A stretch of DNA of 64,000 nucleotides. It comes from Malachius bipustulatus. Taxonomy: Eukaryota; Arthropoda; Insecta; Coleoptera; Melyridae. Below are positions 50,601 to 60,654 of the stretch, in pieces. The DNA lies in contig OU342633.1 in NCBI GenBank assembly GCA_910589415.1, positions 16,778,858-16,842,857 of the forward strand. The letters run 5' to 3'. Both the position numbers and the translations under genes were made by a program. How positions within the stretch are numbered: the stretch's first letter is position 1; every line of letters starts with the position of its first letter. The notes below the pieces were generated by a model. It had not been told where the DNA came from. It was given only the letters and a program-made list of their open reading frames with translations, and ran no database searches.

Positions 50601-51464
50601 TTTAAAACAAGTTGAATAATTCTTGATGTTAGAACACACATAACATTTTCAACAGGATTGAATATTTTTAGCTTAGGTGACATTATTGATGCCGCAATAA
50701 CAGGAAGACTGCATTATTACATTCTTGTAATACATAAATTCTGCAAAAATAGCAAAATTATCATGCATATAAATCCGCCGGTCTTGGATTGGTGTGTTAA
50801 AGTTCAGACATAATTAGAAATATGATATTTTATTAAATGGAAATAAAAATACCTATTAGTGTAATAGCAAAGGAATAATGTTAAAGAAATGGGTATGTCT
50901 GAATAGGGTAGGTATATTATTGTCAAAATTTAGCCATTTACCTATTTGGATTTTCTAAGACTGAATATACCGGCACATTATTTAAATTCTATGGTTAAAT
51001 TACAAAAATATAGGTATGTTAGTTCCATTATTAATAAATCGATTTGTATGAAAAGGCAAATCTAATGAAGTTTAATGGATTAATATTTAAATACGAATTG
51101 TCTATTATTATTCACTCAGATCATTCATTAATTATTTAATAAATTTGTTATTCATATATTGTATTACCCGCTATAATTTATTGATTTAAACAGTTAAATA
51201 AAACACCTAAATTGTTTATTTGTATTTTTAAACAAATTACTTATTTTAGAATTTGGATTAGGATTAGAAGTATTATGCAATTCTTTGATAAATGACAGTT
51301 AGACGACTTGACAGTTAACTGGACCCAATAAACTTCTACACTTAGACTAGGTAAGCTCATAGGATAAGTAGAGGTCAGCTGTTCCCTGTGCCTGTGCGCT
51401 GTGCGGAAGTTGAAGAACATTCCGATTAGCTCGCCATGCGGTGTCCCGTGTCAGGCAGCGTGAT
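50601..51464. other. 5' flank of MPP7/metro
   Basis: AT-rich region that should include the 5' UTR and promoter or a further noncoding exon. I cannot point to a convincing TATA, initiator or CpG-rich core. Confidence 0.4.
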
Positions 51465-51867
51465 GCCATCGTCAGTGATGTGCCATATTCTTTACCTCTA
51501 TTCTTTACGCGATTCTTTACGGGTAAATACTTCATTCTTTACATAGACTTTTTTCGACCTTTCGAGGTAAAGAATGTAAAGAAAGGAAAGTGCGTAAAGA
51601 AAACAAACATAAATAATTCAAATTTATGATAATTATTTCTTAAGCAGTTAATAATAATTTATTATCTAATTAATTATTACTAAATATTAATAAATAATGC
51701 ATGCCTCATTTTTTATTGATTGAATGAGTATTATGATAATTATTGGGAACCCTAACCCTACATTTTAGGTGACCTATTTATTTCTAATTTTATTGTGATT
51801 ATCTGGACTGAAATTAAAGTTAAAAAACATTGAATAAGGCAGTAAAAAAGCAGGTTTTCTTGGTTTA

Positions 51868-52538
51868 TACGGTGTGTCCCCGGATCGACTTTAAAAGAGG
51901 AAAAACTTTTTTGTTTTTGATTTCTCAGAAAATTTCACTCTTGATAATCTGGCCTGCTTGATTTCAAATCCCCAAAACAAAAGTTACTTTTTAGGTAACT
52001 CGAACGGTTCTTGAGATAATATAATTTTTCTTCAATAATTGCACTTAAATTTTTTTTCGTAATTTTTAAACGTAAGCTTGGTATGATGATTTCATTGAAA
52101 AACAACACTGACAGCAGTTGTCAAATCTAACAAATCAATTGAACTGCAAATTAATCTACTGTATGCTATAATGTTGACTTTACAACAAAGAATTTATCTA
52201 ATTCAATGTTACGGAACTGGGAAAGCTCGCATTGAAATCTGTGCAGAAAAAGGAGAAGCATTATTCGAATAGAAAATTAATAGTTGTCCTTTTTGAGAAT
52301 TTCATTTCATGTTACGATTATTTGAATTTCTTCAGAAAAAATTAAATTACATATGAAAAAATTCCAATTATTAAAAAAAAATTATATTATCTCAAGAACC
52401 GCTCGAGTTACCTAAAAAGTAACTTTTGTTTTGGGGATTTGAAATCAAGCAGGTCAGATCATGAAGAGTGAAATTTTCTGAGAAATCAAAAACAAAAAAG
52501 TTTTTCCTCTTTTAAAGTCGATCCGGGGACACACGGTA
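51868..52538. mobile_element. mariner-type foldback with transposase N-terminal remnant
   Basis: TACGGTGTGTCCCCGGATCG and its complement end long inverted arms. TA flanks both sides. The unmatched centre holds a short ORF matching the start of a mariner-like transposase. Nested inside the hAT-type MITE, so it is younger than that insertion. Confidence 0.72.
52171..52272 (+). pseudogene. DUF4817-like transposase N-terminus (33 aa)
   Basis: MLTLQQRIYLIQCYGTGKAR followed by IEICAEKGEALFE and stop. LTxQQRIxLIxCYG is the hallmark opening of the DUF4817 helix-turn-helix found at the N-terminus of many insect mariner/IS630-like transposases. The catalytic part is gone, replaced by the right arm. 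Confidence 0.55.
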
Positions 52539-52712
52539 TATTTAACCCAGTTACACTATTTGTATTCCAGTACTCCCCACTATAATTAGTTAGAATCTAG
52601 AATTTTCAAAGATAAATTATTCTTTACGTGTTCTTTACGTATTCTTTACATTCTTTAAGTCAAACGTAGAGGATGAATTCTTTACGCGTAAAGGCACATA
52701 ACTGGCCATCGT

Positions 52713-53577
52713 TAAGAATTTTGAGCATTTATATCGTGTGAGCAAATGGAAACGTATGCTTAATTTTAGTGTATTTAATAAAAAAATACACTATTATGAG
52801 GACGACATCACTTTTCGAAAATCACCCAAACTCATCAAATGTCCACCGATCATGACCCCCAGCAGATCACGAAAAAGTGGTTTTCCAAAATCTAGTCTCT
52901 AAAAGTCTCTAAAAGGTCTTTACAACGTTCTACCATATTGTGTTCCTCGGATGAAAGTATGTCGATTCAAGCCAACTTATCTTTGTGTAAAGTTACCTGG
53001 TTAGCCACTACGAGATGTCAAAGTGTCAATTTAAAAATCGTTATTTGATTTTAAAATCTTAACCGCACGCGAGCGATTTTGATGAAATTTGGTATGATGT
53101 CATATATGGTTTCATGGGACAAAAATTGGAATACTAAAATCACCCATGACGTTAATTCATTGGTGTAGAGTAGATCATGGGTTTTTTAGGTTTTACACAC
53201 TTTGAACTTCTACGCCAATGGAATTAAAAAAAAAAATCGAGTCGATTAATCAACTCTCATTTTTCAAAAAAATGATACTCTTGATAAAAGTCGCCAAACC
53301 TTTATCGTTTAGAAGATAATCGCATTTGAATGTTGATTTTTATAGGAAAAATTCGTATTTTTTCTCATGTGATTTTATTGATTTACGTAAAACAATAAAG
53401 TTAATTTACATTTCAACATCTGAACAGTGGCGGTTTCTCCATTATAGGTCATTTGGTCAATGACCTCCCAAATAAATTAACCAACTCAAGTAATTTTATA
53501 CCTAGTATCATAAACTAAAACTAATAATAATTTATATTATAAAACTATGTAATAATTCCAGTAATTAACTTTACTTG
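52713..53577. other. Intergenic DNA
   Basis: No gene. Sequence at 53000-53400 has the low-complexity style of nearby degenerate repeats but no definable ends. Confidence 0.45.
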
Positions 53578-54647
53578 TACCTGGTGTCCCAACACTAGTG
53601 TCCACCCCCAAAATAGAGCTTAATTTTAAAGGCAGTTCGGGCGCCAGCGATAAAAAACTGTAATATGGTGGTAAATTGTCGCAAAAAAAATCGATTTTTC
53701 TTCAATACATAGGTAGAAATCGATTAATAAAACCAATATCACCTGAAAGAAATGTGAAAAAACTAATCATAAGGCTTTAATTAAATAAAATCGTCACCCC
53801 AGAGTTATCTTGGTCTATACGCCAAATTCTAAAGTGTTGGGAAATGGAACTTTTGTATTTCAAAGCGCATTACGCGGTAATAATAGAATATATAGACTTA
53901 GAAATTGCAAGATATCTAAGATTTATTTTTTCTACAGTATTATTAATAAGATTTGATAACTTAAATTTGGAACTGTAGGCGTAATATCGATTTTTCAAAA
54001 TGGATATAGAACAAAATGTGCTAGCTGCACTATCATTGCATTGTTTTCTGGATATAGAACAAAAAATGAGGACATAGAACAAGGTAATTCTTTTCATCAA
54101 TATAGAAATAAAAGTATACCAGACCGGATATAAGACTGATTTAATTTATTTATTTTTGAAAAAATATAATCTTTTTTTTTTAAGCTTTAAGTGTCTCGAC
54201 AGCTAATTCTTTTAATCTTAACTCGATCCAAGAATATCATCTTTTCGAAAGAATAGAACTACATATAAAACATAATAACAATTCTAAAATACTTTTAAAA
54301 TAAATACTTAATGTTTTTCTATTATTTTTTTGTGAACAATAATTTTAAGAATGGTTTTTACAGTTGCAGTCTAAAATGAGTAGGTTATGAGTTGATAAAC
54401 AACTGAAAATCGCAATTTCTCATTTTGAAAGCAGCATACATCGGCAACGGCTCCAACTATTGGAAAACGGCTTACATGTCCCTATCCTAATTTTTCATGT
54501 ATTATCCTATTGTGTGGATGAAATTTTTATGAAGGGTGATTAAAAATCTGGTAATTTTCTGCACCTGTATTAAAATTTAAACCGCATAGTAGAATACCAC
54601 AATGTGGTACCTATCCTACATCTTTTTATGTCATAAAGGTTAAGATA

Positions 54648-54833
54648 TTAATATATTTGGATCTGACTGATATGATATGCTGATGAGTCCATATATAATA
54701 AAGACGAAACGGTACCGTCCATGACTTCAGTCTTCTCCTCGCATGCTGTACGAAAGTTTTCTAATTTGTTCTGTAAAGAATCTTTAGTGGCAAATTTAAA
54801 TTAGAACCTAAATCCCACAAAACTCAGTAATTA
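54648..54833 (+). mobile_element. Short hammerhead-bearing insertion, retrozyme-like (about 186 bp)
   Basis: It interrupts a copy of the foldback module that elsewhere reads GTTAAGATAGGGACATGTAA. The break is flanked by TAAGATA (54641-54647) and TTAGATA (54834-54840), a likely target duplication. The insert is non-coding and carries one complete type I hammerhead near its 5' end. Size, ribozyme type and flanking duplication match what is known of metazoan retrozymes. Confidence 0.6.
54665..54732 (+). ncRNA. Type I hammerhead self-cleaving ribozyme
   Basis: All conserved core elements are in order. CTGATGA is at 54680-54686. Stem II GTC / GAC (54687-54689, 54703-54705) is closed by a 13-nt loop. 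GAAA is at 54706-54709. A minimal stem III ACGG / CCGT has its loop at 54713-54714. The GTC cleavage triplet is at 54717-54719. Stem I is open-ended (type I): ATG / CAT next to the core, an internal loop, then GACTGA (54665-54670) with TCAGTC (54727-54732). Cleavage is expected after C54719. Stem II is short, with only three Watson-Crick pairs. Confidence 0.8.
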
Positions 54834-55949
54834 TTAGATATAGGGACATGTAAGCAGTTTTTTGATATATGGAGCCATTTCATAAAACTTGATTTAATAT
54901 TGTCTCTTTATTATAAATCAAGTGTTTTACTTTATTATAAGGTATTTACAGAGAAACCTATTGAAAATTGAAAATTCAAGTACCTAAACCTTTGGCTGCA
55001 TTTAGATAATATTAAAGGATTTTTTTATTATTTTACTACATATTTTTTTTTAAATCGCAATACTTTTTCTGCAAAACTTTTTTTATTTGAAGAACTAACA
55101 CACTATAACAACAAGGGAACTGGACATAGAACAAAATGTTACTATACTATAGTAATGAAAAGGTCATGTGTATTGAGGATTTAGAACAAACAGGTTGGCT
55201 GATGGAACAGGATAATTCTCTACAAATGGATTTTTTTCAAGGATGTAGAACAAAAATATACAAATAACTTTTTTATTACTGCATTTAGGTTTGATTTTCT
55301 TGCGGATATAGAATGCTATAATTCTAACGATTCCAACGGTGTGTATAAGTCATTTTCACCCAAAAATGGATATAGAACATGATAATTCCTGGGTGACGAA
55401 ATATAATTATATAGAAATGACAGGTAGAAAACTGATTTATGATGTGCAATAGGGTGATCAATATAATCTGAAAACGGTAGTGTAACGTCGAGACCCCCGG
55501 CCCGATGGTCTGTAGCGAAAAGCCACCGTGTGATCGTCTAGTTTCCGTAATTTCTCCTAATAGGACCGCTGTGTTTTCCTACGTTGTGTTTACCTAGTTT
55601 TTACCGTAGTCACCCCTGCTCTTTGATTGAGGTATGCCAGGATTACTATGGCCGAAACGGATGCGCAAAAGAACCTACTGGGATTTTTCTTTTGTCGGAA
55701 AAGCGGGGAAATTTACTGAGACTCGTTGTTAACTGTTGGCTTCCTATCAGGGAGTTTAAAAGCGAGTGATGAGCGAGAGAATTCGTTTGCAAGGGTGTAA
55801 AATGGTGAATGGCGAGATGGGCTGTGTTTTTGCATAGAGAGTACAAAAGAAAATGGAAAGCGAAGAGGGATCCCTTTCATCCATCTTTCAAACTATAATC
55901 CATTTCGGATTCCACTCTTTTGCACACCTGTGCTTTCTTTTTGGTTTTT

Positions 55950-56107
55950 GTTTCGTTTACAGACTACCCGGTATATGCGGGAATGTCTTATTGTTTTGTT
56001 TCGCTTTTGTTTCGGTTACAGACTATCCGGTATATGCGGGAATGTCTTATTGTTTTGTTTCGCTTTTGTTTCGGTTACAGACTATCCGGTATATGCGGAA
56101 ATGTCTG
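55950..56107 (+). repeat. 59-bp tandem repeat
   Basis: Units start at CAGACTA 55960, 56019 and 56078, each with CCGGTATATGCGG and GAATGTCTTATTGTTTTG. A diverged fourth unit lies at 56218-56250. Overlapping open frames here are a by-product of the repeat. Confidence 0.85.
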
Positions 56108-58199
56108 TGGGTTTAACTATTCAACGATTTTCCTTGCCTATTTTCCTTTTTCTAGTTTCTTTGATCTCACTTCAAGCAACGGCTTGAATTAATTAAGGAA
56201 TACAACCATGTTGTTTACAGACGACCCGGTATATTGCGGGAATGTCTGAAGGATTTGCTATTCAATTTCTAGTACGAAATTAGCATGTATTTTCAACCGG
56301 GAGAATCATCCTGTATGTCTAGCTGAGTCGCCTGTGGATTTGACTCGGGTTAAATATCGCGCCAAGACGGTTGGGGGCAGTTCGGCTACCGAGCTACAGC
56401 GGTTCGTGTTCCGTTACGGGGGTTCGGGAAGCTTGATGCGAGGCTCAGTCGAGTACGGGGTTGCCACTTCTCCTGAATGCTGACTTGCATCTTTTATAAA
56501 ATCGTTCCTTCCGACTCTCTTTTATTTAATGATTTTATTTACACAGTTGATTTACCTAGGAGTGTTAATTATTTCACCTCCGTTTATTTAATTCATAACC
56601 TGGGTGATGCTGTATTTAGTTATCACTTTGTATACCTTGTTGTTATTTGTCTTGTTCTACCTTTTATTGCACCCGTCGATGCTGCCTCGTCAGGCGACCT
56701 TTATTTCATATATGTTACCTTGCCCTTAGGCATTTGTTACTGTTATACCTGGTGATTTACCTTACTCGTCATTCGAGTACTTATCGGATTGAAACCTTAA
56801 TCAACTGTATTATTGTAGATTTTTCTACACACCTTGATTTATTACCCAGAGCATGTTGGCTCCGTTCTTCGAAGATCTTTGCTCCTCAACGTGATTATCA
56901 GCTGACCATACTACACCACGACTCTTTAACCATTAATCTCGTTAATGATTGGAAATGCTGGACTTTTATCCCTCATTCGTGTTTAGGCATGTTTACGGAC
57001 AATTTACTTATTTGATTGTAACGGTACCAGCCACCGGTCCGCCATTAACACGAGTACGTCGGCCTATCAACCCAAAGAGCGTAGATAGTATGATGAGAAC
57101 ATAATAATAACGTTTGTCACATAAGATCCAGGTGTGTATAGAATCTGGTTAGAAGAGATTCGGAAAAACGACCTTATATAATGATACTTCGGTTTCTGGA
57201 TCTTAATTGGCTTTCCCATACTCGAGATTAATTTTGATTTGCTTTGGATTTTTATTTGTGAATTGCGATTCATGATCCTAACTTTATTTTGATTATTGGA
57301 TTTCCTGACATGTGAGGGCGTTTATTACACCTGGCAACCTTGCTTTGGTTTGCGTTACTCTGTTCTGCTCTGAGGGTACTTTTGCCCTGTTGTACGATTT
57401 CCACTTTAAAGAGGTATACTCTTGTATTGGTACAACGGAGGTCTTCACCTGGACATCGAGGTGGATCCCTCCCCCAACGTTTGGAAATAGAGTACGTATT
57501 CTAACTCCTAATTGGGTGTTGTAATGGAATTAGTATTTCCTGATAATGTTTGCGAATTAACAGATGCTACATCTGACAACGCTGCCTCGTTCTATCCAGA
57601 CCTGTACTAACCGGGGGTGCTCTGCTATGTGATCTTTATTTATGGTGTCATATAATGGCGAGAAACTCCTTTCACTTTCTAAATCGTTTTTAAAGGGACT
57701 GCTTCCTGCCTAACCATCTGCGCTATTTAAAAACTCGGACTCTTCGAAGAATAGGATGATTGAATCATGGGCCGTTTTGTCTATAAATTATTAATTCCTA
57801 ACCTGGGTCTGTTTTCTCTCCTAGCTCTATCTCGATTTCCTATACGTGAATATGTATTTATTTGATTTGTCGAAATATTTCTTCCCTGCCGGGTTCGTTT
57901 TGTTTATAGACGTGATTGCGTAGGTACCTACGGGGGTGCCGCCTGATACCTAGTTAATTATTGTGTCTGATTTAAAATGGGATCTGCACTCGTGAATTTG
58001 GCGAATCTGTTTAATTATTTATTGACGTGGATTTTGTTTCGAAGAGAGATCTTCCCTAACTATTTTCTCAATGGATTTTCCCTAATTTGTGAAGGAAATT
58101 CCTTCGGAATATGCGCTTTGCCATCTACTAGTGAATTGGTTCGAAGAGAATTTGCCAACTGCGAATATTGAGTTCGAGATGCGAATGAAGTATGTTTCA

Positions 58200-58460
58200 C
58201 TGGGATTTCCCGGGATAGGTAAAGGAAACTCGACCGGAGTCCACTAAATGCCATCTCTAGCCGAGTTTTATTAGAATTGTGATTAGAAATTGTCGTGAAA
58301 CGATTGTTCTACCCTTTTCGGGTTTTCACTGGAATTTTTCCAAGGTAGATAAGGGAAATTCGACCGGAGTCCACTAAATGCCATCTCTAGTCGAATTTTC
58401 GGGTATAGATAAGGATTAGGTATCCCGGAGTCCACAATATGCCATCTCTAGGTACCGTAT
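58200..58460 (+). repeat. Repeated CCGGAGTCCAC...GCCATCTCTAG module
   Basis: CCGGAGTCCACTAAATGCC followed by ATCTCTAG occurs at about 58233 and 58354, with a variant at about 58424. A related GGCCATCTCTGG / GGCCGTCTCTGG motif sits at the matching place of the short solo LTR. Confidence 0.65.
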
Positions 58461-59651
58461 AAAGGGTTAGGAAGTCAAAATTGATCTGAGAGCGAGTTGC
58501 TGGAAGACGTCTGCTTTTATAGAAGCAGTCGCCCGCTTTCTAAACACCGCGCAATAATGAACCTTATCGACACTGCTCTCATTCTGTGATTTAGTCCTTA
58601 ATCGTATCTCAATTGTCTTGAGATTTGGCGAGTTGACCTCGCGGCTACCTCACTAATTTGTCCGAAACCTGCACTATCTAAATTTTCCTTCAAATCGGTC
58701 AACGCGTTTAGGTACTTTTCATTGTGTCGACTTACTAATTATTCTCCTGCTTATACTTCATAGCGTCTTTTCACCTACTTGTTGTCTATGTAGCGTAATG
58801 AACTTTCGGCGGCTGTCATATCTTAATTCTCCCTATCAATACGTGTAAATTTCATTATCGTGGGCAGGATACCTAATGAGTTTCTATTGTGTATGCGAGG
58901 TGTTATTGTTTACTTTACAAAACTTTCCACCCGGTCGGTGGTCGGTATCTCGTTCACGCAGCTAGGGAATGTCCTTCCAATACCCTGCGGCAATATTCGG
59001 TGCTGGTGCGTTGCTACCCTAGCTCGGTCGTTTTAGAGGCTGGCTTTTTACCAGAGCGAGAACATTTCTGTTTATGAATATTTAATGTGCAGGCAGGAAT
59101 TGTTTCTATTGATGCAACGGCGCGTAGCTGTATTTAATTTCCTAACATAATTTTTGCACTGTTTGCCTTTTTCGATTTTGGGCTGATTTAATGAGGCGAA
59201 GGAAATAATTTCCTTATAATCCTACCTAGGTGCGATCCATTTCACCAGGTACATTAAATTTTTATGGCAAAGTAAATAAGGCCAAAATAAATAGAAGGAC
59301 ACGGATCTTGATGGGCTAGCCGGCACGTTGAACCTGCACTGGACAGAGTGTCGTAATATATGGAGTCATGAAAAAAGGTGATTATTAAAAACTATTAAAT
59401 TTTTTTTAATGAAAATAATTATGCCATTCCGTGGTCCTATATTAAGTACACAAATCCTCAAAGTTTCAATTTTTTATCTTTAGAATTAAGCTCTATTTAG
59501 GGGGTGAACACTAGTGTTGGGACACCCGGTACAGGTAGTTGTTTTTTGTAATTCCCGGGAAGATAGTGGCGAGGATCTGCGGACGTGGGTCAAGCCAGCA
59601 GTTGACCTTGAGTATGATGCCTTTGCATAATGCGCTGAAGCGAGATAGGTA

Positions 59652-60654
59652 TATACAGGGTGGGAAATTTATGTACTACCTATCATTAGGATCTCGTAAA
59701 CCGTAAGAGATACAGGGTCGGTTAAATTAGAGAAAAGTTGCGCTATTTTATGGCCATCTCGAATCCGTCAAAACATGCAAGATATCTGTGACCGTTCCTG
59801 AAATATCCTGAAAAAACTGAAAAATCGAGAAATCTTATTTTTGGAATATCTTTCTTACCATTGGAAATTAATAAATAATTTTTTGTAGCCTTACATAAGC
59901 CGTTATAAGCTATTTATCTGACGTTTCAAAAATTTTCACAGCCGACTAGATCCCAGAGTTTTCATAGTCAACTTTCGTTTTTCTTATGGCCGCCATATTA
60001 TTTTTTTATGTCGTTCGATAAGAAAAAAATAATGGAAACCAAAAACTCATAAACTTCAAAAAATAACTTTCAAAAATGTTTGTTCTTCTTTTTTTTTCTA
60101 AAAAAAGACAACTTTTTAGATCGAATATCATAGAGAAATTAACAACCTATAAGGCAAGTAGTATGACTTCATATTGGCCTATTTCAGTTAAGAACTATCT
60201 GTTTTTCTTTGAAAAAAGAAGAATAAAAATTTTCCAATTTTTTTTCTAAAATTTATTAATTTTTGGTTTACATTATTTTTTTCTTATCGAACGACATAAA
60301 ATAATAATATGGCGGCCATAAGAAAAACGAAAGTTGACTATGAAAACTCTGGGATCTAGTCGGCTGTGAAAATTTTTGAAACGTCAGATAAATAGCTTAT
60401 AACGGCTTATGTAAGGCTACAAAAAATTATTTATTAATTTCCAATGGTAAGAAAGATATTCCAAAAATAAGATTTCTCGATTTTTCAGTTTTTTCAGGAT
60501 ATTTCAGGAACGGTCACAGATATCTTGCATGTTTTGACGGATTCGAGATGGCCATAAAATAGCGCAACTTTTTCTCTAATTTAACCGACCCTGTATCCCT
60601 TACGGTTTACGAGATCCTAATGATGGGTAGTACAAAAATTTCCCACCCTGTATA
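59652..60654. mobile_element. Foldback MITE, TATACAGGGTG family (1,003 bp)
   Basis: TATACAGGGTGGGAAATTTA and complement end two arms of about 380-400 bp, almost perfect over GGATCTCGTAAACCGTAAG, GCATGTTTTGACGGATTCGA and TATGGCCGCCATATTA blocks. The 60035-60260 centre is unmatched AT-rich DNA. Non-coding. Confidence 0.8.

Larger units (their letters stand above)
51473..52704. mobile_element. hAT-type MITE with 8-bp TSD (1,232 bp)
   Basis: A perfect duplication GCCATCGT (51465-51472 and 52705-52712) flanks inverted ends CAGTGATGTGCC / GGCACATAACTG. Subterminal DNA is packed with ATTCTTTACG-type repeats on both sides (about 51487-51600 and 52618-52690). No transposase; the centre is occupied by another MITE. 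Confidence 0.8.
54001..55376 (+). repeat. Dispersed GGATATAGAACAA motif array
   Basis: Variants of GGATATAGAACAA, several followed by TAATTC, occur near 54001, 54050, 54070, 55121, 55177, 55240, 55303 and 55368, all in one orientation. The clusters lie on either side of nested insertions, so they were once closer together. Confidence 0.65.
55481..59244 (+). mobile_element. Large LTR (3.76 kb), same family as 1828-2871
   Basis: Begins TGTAACGTCGAGACC and ends GTGCGATCCATTTCA. The first 50 bp (including GCGAAAAGCCACCGTG) and the last 750 bp (from GCTTTTATAGAAGCAGTC) align with the minus strand of the 1,044-bp solo LTR. The middle is expanded by about 2.7 kb and contains tandem and dispersed repeats. 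No internal coding region, PBS or second LTR is present. Flanks (GTAG / CCAG) show no clear duplication, so it may be an old solo LTR or a rearranged copy. Confidence 0.6.
53578..59531. mobile_element. TIR element hosting a hammerhead insertion and a large LTR
   Basis: TACCTGGTGTCCCAACACTA at the left and TAGTGTTGGGACACCCGGTA at the right are inverted, with matching AGAGCTTAATT / AATTAAGCTCT further in and TA at each edge. Without the 3.76 kb LTR inside, the host element is about 2.2 kb. Its left half carries a GATATAGAACAA motif array and the hammerhead-bearing insertion. No transposase ORF is seen. Confidence 0.6.

Noticed and set aside
55853..56192. Three overlapping ORFs of 85-90 codons with hydrophobic repeats
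   Set aside because: The peptide repetition follows from the 59-bp tandem repeat, whose length (not a multiple of three) cycles all frames.
55950..56250. Regular repeats as a CRISPR array
   Set aside because: Eukaryotic context; units are head-to-tail 59-bp copies without variable spacers or cas genes.
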